Positions 1 to 10,300 of a stretch of DNA of 20,071 nt are shown here, in pieces. How positions within the stretch are numbered: position 1 is the stretch's first letter; the number at the start of each line of letters is the position of its first letter. A program made the translations under genes and the position numbers. Source of the DNA: Hofstenia miamia (Eukaryota > Xenacoelomorpha > Acoela > Hofsteniidae); the NCBI GenBank assembly GCA_900660155.1, contig CABFPE010000051.1, forward strand, positions 450,163 through 470,233. Direction: 5' to 3'. Below the pieces are notes generated by a model. That model ran no database searches. It saw only the letters and a list, made by a program, of their open reading frames with translations, and was not told the DNA's origin.

Positions 1-442
1 TCTCTCGTTCATATTTCAACACGTACATGCACCTATAAATTGAAACACTGTGATGATACCATGCCATTGGCTAGAACGAATAGCTGGCAATTACAGATTA
101 TTTAATAGTGAGCTGAGAGATATCAATGAAAATGAGAGTTTGTATTTTTTAGGTGAGATAGAAATTAAGCAAGTGAGACAAATAGGGTAGCACCAGTCAA
201 TAGGTTAAGCACTTTACTTCTGGATGTTCTGCTTCAGCTGGAAGCCATAGGAATTGGTCATCTTGGTTCTTACCTAAAAGTAGTTCTGTTACTTGGATGA
301 ATTACCAATGTTGCATCTATAGGTTATAAGTTCTGTGTTATTCCCCTCCCAGAATCATGGCTGTTCTGTAAACGCTATTCAAGCCTTTTGTGGAGTCAAT
401 TAAGTTTCTAGTTAAGTTTTCCTACCAGCCACTGATTCTACA
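1..442 (+). repeat. 5' LTR, 3' part only
   Basis: This stretch aligns by eye with the 3' LTR from about 5711 to 6145. Shared blocks include GAGCTGAGAGATA, TAGGGTAGCACCA, GTTAAGCACTT and AATTGGTCATCTTGG. It ends in CTACA at 438-442, the complement of the TGTAG that starts the 3' LTR. About 460 bp of its 5' side lies outside the window. No clear tRNA primer-binding site follows at 443-465. Confidence 0.85.
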
Positions 443-444
443 AT

Positions 445-1813
445 ATGAATGGAAAGGCTATTTTGCCTATTATGATAAGAGAAGAAATTTCAGAAGAAGA
501 GATAATATGCCACCAACATCATGATCAAGTATTATCTGAGATAATAAAGAGGCTTAAGGATCTGTTTTTTCCTACCACTCCCATGGTAAATTGTTATTTT
601 AAAAAATAACTAACTGAAAATGGTATGCTCTATGGTAAGAGTAGAAACAACCAACTCACAATCCCCAAATACTTTCACCAAGATCTAGTAAGACATGTAC
701 ATGAGAGAGGGCACTTTGGAATAATTCAAACAGAAAAAACTATTAATACTTGATATGTCACTATAGGCATAAGGTCTGCAGTTATGGATGTCAGCTATAA
801 ATGTGAAAAATGTCTTCTACACAACTCTAGTCATTTCCCTTAACAGAGGGCTTAACCCAAGTGTTGAGTGGTCAAAAGCCTGAATGAAATCATCCATATG
901 GATCTAGAACAATTTTCAAAAGACAATGAGGGTTTTCAGTACCTCCTAGTAATAGTGGATCACTTCACCAAATACGCTCAAATTATTCCACTAAATAGTA
1001 TAGTCACTGAACAGATAGCCAAGAAAATAGTGAAAGAGTGGATATTAAAGAATAGACCAATGTGTAAATTAGTATCTGATCACAGACCTCAATTTAAAAA
1101 CAACTTAATGGAAGAGCTAATGATAGAATTGTACATGTATTTACAACAGCCTATCATCATCAGGTGAATGGACTGGTAAAATGGCTGAACAGGACTCTCA
1201 TCAAATTGATTTTAGTGGCATTGTCTCATGCTGCTGGCTAAGAATGGAGATGTGTCATAGATTGCATAGAGTACTTTTACAACACCTCTGTACACTCCAC
1301 AACAGGGATGAGTCCATTTAAAGCTATGTTTGGTTTTGAAGCTTTAACATCACTCTCTATGATGTTCCTAAAATATGCTGAGAATAGTGTTGAACAATAT
1401 GTTTCATGCCTTGTACAGGATATGCAACAAATAAATTTAACAGTTTGTCAACACAAATCAATCTAGCATATGACAAAAGAATATTTCAATAAAAAACTGT
1501 ATGGTGAACCTCATAAGCATGGCAATAAAGTCTTTGCATACTTACCCTGTGTCATTAGTGATCATAATCAAGTACAAATTTGGTGAATGATTGGTAGGAA
1601 CATTTTATGATAGAGAAAGTGCTTGATCATAACATATATGCATTAAATAATGGTAAAACAGTACATTTTCAGAGGCTCAAACAAGCAATAAAAGATGTAG
1701 AGAATGTAATTATTGATGATAATAGTGAATTTACCTTAGTTGATAACTGTATCAATGTTTTTGAAACATATGAAAATTTAACTGATTTTGCTGAAGAGGA
1801 TTTAGGACCTTAA
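445..1813 (+). pseudogene. Integrase relic of Ty3/gypsy-type pol (HHCC, DDE core, GPY/F-like tail)
   Basis: Integrase inserts element cDNA into the host genome. The zinc-binding HHCC module is visible: histidines at 700 and 712 (HERGH) and cysteines at 802 and 811 (CEKC), in the same frame as the core. The DDE core at about 868-1260 reads IHMDLEQF for the first Asp and SDHRPQF for the second. The third motif, AYHHQVNGLVKW, lies in another frame (1149-1184) and has AAA (Lys) at 1179-1181 where the catalytic Glu is expected. YFYNTSVHSTTGMSPF then follows, typical of Ty3/gypsy integrases. The 1607-1813 segment (KTVHFQRLK) matches the C-terminal GPY/F-like region. Stops at 607-609 and 751-753 and at least two frameshifts show it is dead. 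The 445-690 part resembles the RNase H to integrase linker. Confidence 0.88.
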
Positions 1814-4800
1814 CCTTATAACTCCATTTAGGAATGACACCCATCAGAAATAAAAAACAAGAGTTGCCAGCTCCCCCATCCTGCTGAAGATTCAGAAGGA
1901 AGATGGTAATTAGGAGATATGATACTGATGCCTCAACTAGGTGTGAGAGACAACTATCTCTGCTTGACAATGCTCATAATAGAAAGAGAGGATAAATCAA
2001 AGGTGCTGAGGAGATTCTGACCTCATGTGGGAAACACAGCTCCACAACTAGGAGAGGAGACAGCAATGGCAATGTCCTCACCTTGCTACTATGTGGGGAG
2101 AAATGTATCTCCACATGCATGAGTAGAGCTGGCACAAAAAATTGATAAGACTGATAAAACACAAACTTTTCATAACCCTTTTAGTACATTACAAATTGTA
2201 AATGCCCCCCCCCTCAATGAGTGACTTGATAGCCCCTTCAACCTCAGTTAGTTCTTCCACAGTTACTTCCACCATTTGTTCTAGGAAGACAGAAGATCAG
2301 AAAAAGAAGATGTCCAAGGTTGGTTATGAGACTCTTCATCTGTATTCATAGCCATATGTCAAGCCACCCATTTAGTTCATGACAATATCTCTGAAGAGAC
2401 ACACAATAAGTTATTGCAGACATATAACACAAAAAACTTAACTTGCTCTATAGACATGATACCCTTTTTAATGGATGCTGAACATTGTCTGAAAGTTAAC
2501 ACAATCATTTGCTATGATTCTAAAATGCTTGAGGGAATTAGCAAACTCTATTAGGGAAGCACTGTCCATACATTGTTTGATGAAAATTTTAATATTCATA
2601 ACTTATGTCAATTTCTAAATAATAGTAGTACTATACATAGCTTTGAATGCATAAATATTGACTTTCCTAACTTGTTAGTATTCTACTTCTTCAGGGTCTA
2701 TGAAGTGCAAGATGAACAAATTATGGAACAGATCAAGATTGTGTACAGAATTGCCATTGTTGAAAAAATTTGACTTGTCATGGTTGTTAGGGAGGAATAT
2801 GAGGACAAAATCCCTGATGCAGTGAAAAGTTTACATTTTCATATGGAGAATTTCATTATATTATTTCACTCCAGCTATCATCCAATTTCAATATACCATA
2901 CCAATATCATTTCTGTAATTAAACTACTGTACCCTGACTTAATGCTATGTCAAAAGATACCCCCCACCAGTTAGCTGTGGATCAGAAATTGATAACATTC
3001 TTCAATCACAAACATTAGAGCTAACAGATGTGCACACTTGCTCTCTCTACATAGTAAACAACATGAGAGTAAGTTTTGCCTTTGCTCAGAGTACCCAAAC
3101 ATTGAATGAAATCCAGGAGATATAGACAGACATCAAAGTTGATAAGAACCCTGAGTCCAACTGGCCCACACTAAACATTAAGAGTCTTACATCTCAATAT
3201 CATTGATCAGTAGAAAGATTATTGCAAGAAATAAAATTCTCTTATGAGACACAAGATAGAAAAAATTTTGGACAGCATTTGTTTTCAGAGAAGAATGTTC
3301 TGGATATATATGTGAGAGGAGCAATTTGAATCATAGCAATCTATTTAATAAGAGAGCCACAATTGACCCTTCCTATAAATCAAGAAAAAAGAATAGCCAT
3401 AGCAAAGACAGAATCCCATGAATTAGCAGTATGCCCCCTCACATGGAAGGTGAAGATTTCAATGCTCCACAAGTGCACACCTCCATCATGACAAGGGTAG
3501 ATGAAAAGAGCTAATGATAAATTTGAAAAATATTATGCCCAACTGGTGGGGGCAACCACCAATGGCACAATGGCAGAGACCAAGTTCACAATGTTCCACT
3601 CAGATAATGCCCCACTTAGTACCAAGAGCAACTCCCTGGATCAACAAACAGATTCTTAGAAAGACTGAAAATGAATGACATGCCAGATAGAAATGAGATT
3701 TTCTTTAATTTACAATGGCTATCCTATCCAGAATGTGGCTATGGACAGTTCACTGAATTAGTGTTGCAGGTTAAGAAAGAAGGATGAATTGTCCCTATCA
3801 CTATTTTTGAACAAATCATGAGGACACTAGAACAATTTTTCAAGGAAGAAGAATTATTGGCTACTTCATCAGTGCTGCTTTCACCATCCATTTGAGAGCT
3901 CATAGAAAGAGTTCATTTAGAAAAAATTGGAGGACTTTTAACACCTCCTAGGCCAACACCTCACTGATCCATCACTGAGAATGAGAGAATTATGATGATA
4001 GAGCATGACTCTGCAGAATTTGTTGAGGATCTCATAATCCAACAAAGAGTTTTAGTTGAAAACAAAGAGAAAAACATCCTTGCTATGATGAAATGGTGCT
4101 TAATGAAAATATTTACTAAAGAAGAGCTGGTCATTTTAGAGTCCCCAGAGTTCTGGATGTAGAGTGTACTACTACTCATGTAAAAATATCTGCAAACCAA
4201 ATTGAAGGGTTGTGTTTATGAGGTAAGATCTGGGACACAGTAAAAGAGGTGAGAATCAACTATCTGGTTACAATTGGAACAGCCAGTCTTAGAGCAGAAT
4301 CTGGGTTTCTGGAATTAGAAAATAACATTCAAAAGGAAAACTGGCTATGCATACCTCCTCCATGTATAGAGACTCCATTTGTACAACCAAAGTGGCAAGT
4401 AAAGAAAGGCAAGAAGAAAGTGGCAGCACACTTAACTGAAAAGCTGAACTTTGTGAGTAGTGGTTCTGAAGCAAACAGACTTAGCAGAACAGAAGAGTAC
4501 AAAATTGATGTGTGAAAAACTGATTGAAGGAGGTAACAAAGTAAGAATCCTCATAGATGGGAAGTTAAATATCCATGAAATCTTTAATAAGGGAAGCCCA
4601 ATACATAAGCAACTATGAAGAATTCATGAAAAAATAGCAAGTACAAACCCTTGAGTGTTAATTTTATTTCAGGCCGCTGGGGATTTAATGTGGATCAACT
4701 ATATTGAGAACATCACCTGATATTATGATGTCACCAAAAGAATAGAGATTATAACAATGCTCTGTGCTGATGTGTCTGATCCTGATGAAATGACATTAAA

Positions 4801-5271
4801 TCATGTTCAAGAATTTTGCTAACTTTTTGTTGATCATGCCACCAGGATGGGGTCTTTGAGAGCTGTTTTTGTACATTTTTACAAAGACAGAACAATCAGA
4901 GCTGATGATGCATATACTTCTGACACAGATGCAATGATGACTCTAATGATAGCAATCAAAGGATTGTATGAAAGGTCTTATGACACCTTTACCTGTCAGT
5001 TAAACAATTTAAGATGCAACTGCCCAATTAGCTCCCAAATGCTGTGCTCCAGTTCTTCAGATTAAGAGCTGAGGTTGTAACTCAAAGAGAAGTACTCATG
5101 CAAGTCACACATGAACCCCAGTATGCTGAAGTTCAAGATTGGGAAGGAGCTTTAGCAATTGAAATGATAACAGCAACTCAGAAGATAGTTTTAGGACCTG
5201 CTCTCCAATTGTTACTGCAGAATTATTTTGAGCAAGGGGGGCATGTAGAGTCACTCAGGGAAATTTTGTGA
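1814..5271 (+). pseudogene. Decayed post-integrase coding region of unknown function
   Basis: About 3.4 kb between the integrase and the 3' LTR reads as former coding sequence on the plus strand. Open runs switch frame and are separated by isolated stops: 2573-2773, 2780-2974, roughly 3000-3650 and 3670-4200 with single stops, 4249-4515, 4847-5065 and 5044-5271. The last run crosses the purine tract and ends just inside the 3' LTR, as the final ORF of an LTR element often does. I see no reverse transcriptase YxDD box, no protease DTG, no CCHC knuckle, and no signal peptide plus membrane anchor that would mark an envelope. The content is hydrophilic with many Glu, Lys and Asp. It could be a third ORF, a divergent gag placed after integrase, or foreign sequence captured by the element. 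Confidence 0.5.
5231..5243 (+). promoter_or_regulatory. Polypurine tract
   Basis: AGCAAGGGGGGCA lies immediately before TGTAG at 5244. In LTR elements such a purine run primes plus-strand DNA synthesis and sets the left edge of the 3' LTR. It fits the TGTAG...CTACA ends found independently from the repeat comparison. Confidence 0.7.
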
Positions 5272-6145
5272 TTATTATTTCTTGATTATATATTTGCAAT
5301 GATGTCAGTATGACGAAAAGTCTTATTTTGGTTTTAGTTTATGAAAACAATTTAATGTCCCCTTGCTTAGGTGCTACATATTATTAGTGCTCAAACTAAA
5401 TTGTGAGGGAAAACATGACATGATTATCATATGATCTTTGGTTGTAAACAAAGACAGGTAATAATTTGAATTGCATAAAGTGAGCAATGATGTAGAAAAT
5501 GGTTAATAGATTTTATCTAGCTTCAACTAACATTTACCTTTTATTTTATTAACTTTCTTTTTCAATATGCAAATAACTGTGTAAGTTACAGCAACAATTT
5601 GGGAGTGCTTTCCTCAAGTACTGACATGACACATAGCATCTAGAGATCCATCTAGCCCAAATTGTGGTCTTTTTAGGTTATGTATATGGCTATGTATAGG
5701 GAAATAATAAACCTGTTGTTCTATTTCAACAAATACATGCACAGATAACTGATTACACTGTGATGATATTATACTGTTGGTTAGCATGAATGCATGGCAA
5801 CTACATGCTATTATTTGGTGAGCTGAGAGATAACAATGCAAATGAGATGTTTATTTTATTGATGAGATAGATAATAAAATGTGAGACAATTAGGGTAGCA
5901 CCATTCACTCAAGTTAAGCACTTCTCTTTTTGGATATCACTTTGGCCAGAAGCCATACAAATTGGTCATCTTGGATTTTACCTAAAAAGTCTTACTTACT
6001 TGGATGAATTATTGATGTTTGTTCTAATAAATTCCCTATGTTAATTTACTGGAATCAGGGCTGTTATAATAAGGTCACTACTACAACCTTCTGCCATGAC
6101 AATGAGTTCTATAGAATAATTAGAGTGCCAGCCCACAATTCTACA
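5244..6145 (+). repeat. 3' LTR, about 902 bp
   Basis: It starts TGTAG right after the purine tract and ends CTACA at 6141-6145, giving short inverted ends of the TG...CA kind. Its 3' half matches the partial 5' LTR at 1-442 with many substitutions and small indels, so the insertion is old. The bases after it (6146-6150, ATAGT) would be the right target duplication, but the left flank is outside the window. Confidence 0.82.
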
Positions 6146-6745
6146 ATAGTAATTAGCACCCATATAAATATATATACAGGGTGAGTCATAAGTCTTCAAC
6201 AAAGTGGATTTTGTGTCTTCAAAGGCTTTATTGAGGTAACAACAATATTTTGAATATCTACATACTTTTCTGAATTGATTAAATTATGTGTGCAACATAA
6301 TAGTGTTATGGCAAGCATTTGTGAATTTTACTTAAGCCACTGTAATTGAAAGTGTGATGGATCTTTTCACTATAATATATTGTTCAAGTAATAACTTCTT
6401 TTTAGAAGACTGTCAATGGTTTGGTATATGCTGTTATTTAATAATCAGTGGAATCACACATTCTGCTATTGTTACATAACTGCTTCTAAAAAAAATACAT
6501 CCTTCTGCCTAAATGTAAGTGATTTTCCATTTCTCTTTGTATTTATAACTTGTATCACATAGGCCATACTGTAGTTTAAGTATTTGCTAGGAAGCCTTTT
6601 TTAAACAGTTGCATAACAAACAGCTCTTCCACATTGCCACAGAGGTGGCTGCCTAGATGTGTTAAAAATTTTTTGGGTGGATTCTTCCCCAATAGGCCTA
6701 TTATAACCATGTGGACAGTTTTCAAATACAATTTTCATTTATTAT
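6146..6745. other. AT-rich stretch without a confirmed gene
   Basis: No convincing gene on either strand. CAGGGTGAGTCATAAG near 6179 resembles sequence common at insect transposon ends, but no partner end was found. On the minus strand, 6560-6745 stays fairly open with one stop and may continue the SWIM relic next to it. Confidence 0.4.
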
Positions 6746-7015
6746 TCAAGAGTTAAAAATCTTTGTAAGACCTTGGTGTCTTACTTTTGGAAAAAGAATT
6801 GGAGAATTTTCAATTATGCAGATTTTTGCAATATGCAATAGAGCCAGAATGTGTGAGCAGTAATAGCACTTTGCAAGCATTTGGCATGAGCAGACCATGA
6901 CATCAGAAATGATTATAAACTGGTAATCTTTGAAAAGTAAGTGCAATATATCCTCCTCTTTCTTTTCTATAGACATAGGCCATTGCTTGGTATTTGAATT
7001 TAGTTCTATGTGCAC
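6746..7015 (-). pseudogene. SWIM zinc-finger protein fragment
   Basis: The 89-residue minus-strand frame contains CSCQMLAKCYYCSHILALL at about 6838-6898. This fits the SWIM signature CxCx(n)CxH, with the usual hydrophobic run after the last histidine. SWIM domains occur in MULE-type transposases and in ZSWIM-like and nuclease-associated proteins of invertebrates. Nothing recognisable precedes it and the flanks are AT-rich and stop-laden, so I read it as a relic of a transposase or of a retrocopied gene. The frame may continue with one stop to about 6560 (NCPHGYNRPIGEES on the minus strand). The exact parent family cannot be named. Confidence 0.5.
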
Positions 7016-8543
7016 ACTGGTACACTGTGCACTTCCAGCCTGTCTTCAAAATGGTTTCTTAATGCACATGCTCATTGCATGTAACTCTTCAGACATTTTT
7101 AACAAATTCAAACAGTTTAAGTTTATACAAATAGATACACAGTTAATTAATTATATTGATTTTTTTTTGATCCAGCCTTCATACAAATTTTATTTAATAA
7201 GATACTTTGAATTATAAAAGTTAATTTTTATGTCCCTTTTACTTTTATTTAAAATATTTTAATAAAAATTTTTTAAATAAATATGCATTGTTGGTTTTAA
7301 GAAAGCATTTGTTGTTTCTAAGTATATCATCATTGGCAAAAAGTATTAACCTCCTTTGGCTATGCCACTGCTTGGACTGAATAATTGAAACTCAACTCAA
7401 AACCCTGATTTAGCCAATGAAATTAGTAAAATAATATTTTTATGCAATGACATTTAGTGTCAAATTCTTACAGTGTGCTTTCCAAAATCATTCAAATTAT
7501 TTTCATCTGAAAATTCAACACCAATAAATTTATTAAATGTGAAAAATAGCAAGAGAATATTTTTATGTTCATTGAGTTGGAAATAGTTGCTTAAAAACCT
7601 TTGAATATTTTATGTACTATCAAGTTGCTGTCCTATTATACACCCTTTTTAATCAGTACATATTTTGAAATATTTGGTATTCGTTTTGAGAAATGTGATA
7701 TCAATTTATGCACCAACCAAGAAAATCAATTATTTTCATTTGAATTTCTTTTTTTTGCACATAAATATCTCTATTTTAAGATTTAAAACTACCTAAATTT
7801 AAAATAAATATACACTATGCAAAACTACAATATTGTATGTAATGAATGCTATAATATAAAATCCTATATAACCATTACGATATTAGTTTTAAAGATCTTA
7901 GTATGTTATTGCAACCTAGTTATTCGATGTGTTTACTCGAATGATTAGTAGGACACTTGAAGTTTCCCAATTTCATTTGTATCATATTAGTATCAGTATT
8001 AATTGAGAATTACGATAATTTTTATTATTCCATTACTCATGAAAATTTTTTGAAAATTATTTCGAATTTTGTTATTATTTTATCAATATCATTATTTTGT
8101 CAGTCTTTGAAAACTAGAGATTTGTAATTTATCGAAAAAAGTTTTCTTGGCTTATTCAACCACTCTTTTGCAAAGCTAATTTGCTTTACAAAGTAAATAT
8201 GAATATAAGGGTAATGACTTTGTTTTTGAGGTTCATCAATGTGGCCTTACATCTGATCTATATCCACAAGAATTGGCAACTCAATATAATATCAAAACAG
8301 TAGCTGTAGTAGAGTACTTATTGTGCAGGAATCTTATCACTTAAATTATATCAACATCGCCAGTAGAATTTTTAAAATGATCTTTAATAATAATTTTATG
8401 TATGCAACATTGTGCTTTTACTGTATCTGAATCAATATTATGATAAGTCATAAAACATTCACTACAGTAACCGTTTTAGCATGCTCCAACTATGGCGTCA
8501 AAGTGGTAGAATTTAGAAACTCTTCACAATAGGGTTTGCAAGG
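7016..8543. other. AT-rich intergenic DNA
   Basis: Long A/T-rich sequence with no recognisable gene. Two short open runs have a faintly coding look: minus strand about 8345-8485 (contains SECFMTYHNIDSD) and plus strand about 8215-8345 (contains VFEVHQCGLTSDLYPQ). Neither matches a family I know. Confidence 0.4.
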
Positions 8544-8551
8544 CACTCATG
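8544..8551 (+). repeat. Left 8-bp target-site duplication of hAT element
   Basis: CACTCATG here matches CTCTCATG at 8945-8952 at seven of eight bases. Eight base pairs is the hAT superfamily duplication length. Confidence 0.7.
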
Positions 8552-8741
8552 CAGGCCCGTAGCCAACATAATCACCTGAGGGATGTCGATGCGCATTTAG
8601 CAGGGGTTATTTGAATTTCGACTGTCTTTATAATATAAAGTAAAAGTTTGTACACTATTTTATTTTTGTTGCATCCCTGTGGGTACGCGGATTTTCTAAC
8701 TTGTGAGGTCATCTAGTATACTGATCAAGTAAATGAGCAAT

Positions 8742-8760
8742 GGCGGGGTGAAGCCCCGCC
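8742..8760 (+). repeat. Perfect GC-rich palindrome in the hAT element
   Basis: GGCGGGG-TGAAG-CCCCGCC: seven-base arms around a five-base loop. Transcribed RNA or single-stranded DNA would form a stable hairpin. It stands out against the AT-rich surroundings. Confidence 0.8.
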
Positions 8761-8902
8761 TAAATTTTTTGAAAACAGACAAAATAGACCTTAGAATTGC
8801 ATTATTAGGAGCAATGTTACAACAATTGAACTAACAAATTATATTTTTACATGTTGATTTTGCTTTTTAGCTTTATTGTCTAGGAGGGGTTGCCTGACAT
8901 TC

Positions 8903-8922
8903 TAGGGGGTTCGACCCCCCTA
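8903..8922 (+). repeat. Near-perfect G/C palindrome close to the right end
   Basis: TAGGGGGT-TCG-ACCCCCCTA pairs apart from one extra C. It lies about 10 bases inside the right terminal repeat, where subterminal hairpins are often found in hAT elements. Confidence 0.65.
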
Positions 8923-8944
8923 ATCCCCCGTGATTACGGGCCTG

Positions 8945-8952
8945 CTCTCATG
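8945..8952 (+). repeat. Right 8-bp target-site duplication of hAT element
   Basis: CTCTCATG, the partner of CACTCATG at 8544-8551, with one mismatch. Confidence 0.7.
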
Positions 8953-10200
8953 GATGTCCATATTTCTCCATTCCTATTCAAAAATCGCTTTGTGAATTCT
9001 TCAAGTAGTACTTCTTTTAACTTAACGTTCACACGACGAATAAGTAATGCATCTGAATTAGTTCTAGTCGAAAGAATATTGATATGTTATAAATTCGTTT
9101 AAATTTTTGTGACATTTCGATTTTGACTTTCCTTTTACATTTGTCTATATAATTCAGAGCTAGGAATTCAAGAGATTTTGACTTTCCTTTTACATTTGTC
9201 TATATAATTCAGAGCTAGGAATTCAAGATCTTCAGATATTTCATCAAGGTTATATATATTTGAGCTTATATCTTTTTACATTTCTCATCTATTGAAATAC
9301 AATTCACTATATAAGAATTTCTTGATTGCTAACATTTCCTTTTACATTTAATTAAGCGGGATTCAGACTGGATCACAAGTCAGATGATATAGACCTAAAG
9401 AACTAAGGCGGTGTTCAACTTGGACAGATTTATCGGTTGAAGTATCTAGCAAGCATTCTGGTACACATTTGATTTCATTATTGATAGCTTTCATGTCGAA
9501 AAGTTGAGGACCAACGTGTTTCTATTAATTTTTTCAAGCGGTTGCCTTCAAATTTTCGAGCAATATCAATTAAAATGATTGTACAAGCTACTCACTGTAT
9601 TGTAATGCTCACTTATACGCTGAATACTATTAGCGAATTTTTGACAATCAATACTAATGGATGACAGAATCAATGAATATGTAATATTTTCTATCAAAAC
9701 GCCTGGAAAGCAGTCGTTGTAAATCAGCGATTTCTCCTAACATAACATTAGCGCCGTCGTAGCACTGAGAATCTTCCCATCTTTAAGATTAAATCTTGTT
9801 TCCTTTACAATGCTCTCCAACAAATTCAATAAACCCAAAGTAGACCTATCCCTTGCTGATAAAATAATAATTATATTTTCCTTTACTTTCATTTCATTCA
9901 TATCTAAATATCTCAATATGTATCCTTCAGTTTTTGTCCAGCCAATATCGTAAATAATTCAGCTGCTTTTACTTCATTGGCAATTTTCTTCTTTAATATT
10001 TTTTTTAAAAACTCCAATAACTTCATTTTGTATGTTTGGAGACGCATATTTAACATTTTTAGGAACTCCGGGTTGATTTCAAATAGAGGGTCAGAAAATG
10101 CACCACTAATATTTCCTAATTCCAAATCAGTACATTCGCTATTCCCTCTAAATGGCAATTTATTACATGCTAACAGGCTTTCAAATCAAATTTAAATATT
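8953..10200 (-). pseudogene. hAT transposase relic, DUF4371 / ZMYM-like type
   Basis: Read on the minus strand, the motifs come in the order usual for this family, in several frames. First is PFRGNSECTDLELGNISGAF (about 10095-10157), the LPFRGH...GNF region. Next is LRYLDMNEMKVKENIII (about 9870-9925). CYDGANVMLG (9734-9763) follows, the well-conserved Q-YDGA--M-G block of the RNase H-like core. Last is ETRWSSTFRHE (about 9498-9530), the TRW motif. The C-terminal dimerisation part is not clear; minus-strand open runs at 8950-9110 may be its remains. Stops, frameshifts and a 55-bp internal duplication show the copy is dead. The N-terminal zinc finger is replaced by low-complexity repeats at 10180-10300. 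Confidence 0.75.
9119..9228 (+). repeat. Perfect 55-bp tandem duplication
   Basis: Positions 9119-9173 and 9174-9228 are identical copies of a 55-bp unit starting GATTTTGACTTTCC and ending GAATTCAAGA. Because 55 is not a multiple of three, the duplication shifts the reading frame of the transposase relic it lies in. Perfect identity suggests a recent event or a local assembly effect. Confidence 0.92.
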
Positions 10201-10300
10201 CAAACCTTCAAATCAAATTTTCAAATTTTTGCAACAAATCCAAACTTTTAAATCAAATTTTGCAAAATTCTAAGATTCAAACTTTGGAAAAATTTTCAAA
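10180..10300 (+). repeat. Degenerate TTCAAATCAAATTT repeats
   Basis: Variants of TTCAAACTTTCAAATCAAATTTT recur four or more times with irregular spacing. It looks like a decayed AT-rich tandem array at the 5' side of the DUF4371 relic. Confidence 0.6.

Larger units (their letters stand above)
1..6145 (+). mobile_element. Decayed LTR retroelement, Ty3/gypsy type, 5' end cut by window
   Basis: Two diverged direct repeats, 1-442 and the matching part of 5244-6145, flank an interior whose only recognisable domain is a retroviral-type integrase of Ty3/gypsy kind. A purine tract lies just before the 3' repeat, as expected of a plus-strand primer. The reading frames are broken by many stops and frameshifts and the two LTRs differ at many positions by eye, so the copy is old and inactive. 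Gag, protease, reverse transcriptase and RNase H cannot be recognised: the interior begins right after the 5' LTR in the segment that normally links RNase H to integrase. The left target duplication lies outside the window, so insertion borders cannot be confirmed. Confidence 0.85.
8552..8944 (+). mobile_element. Non-autonomous hAT element (MITE), 393 bp
   Basis: The left end CAGGCCCGTAGCCA (8552-8565) is matched by TGATTACGGGCCTG (8931-8944), inverted, at 12 of 14 positions. Both ends sit next to an imperfect 8-bp direct duplication. CAG...CTG ends plus 8-bp duplications are hAT hallmarks. It has no transposase of its own. Two G/C-rich hairpins lie inside (8742-8760 and 8903-8922) in an otherwise AT-rich body. 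It was presumably moved by a hAT transposase acting in trans; which family is unknown. Confidence 0.78.

Noticed and set aside
4249..4515. An intact host gene at 4249-4515
   Set aside because: It lies inside the LTR element with coding-like broken frames on both sides, so it is part of the element's decayed interior.
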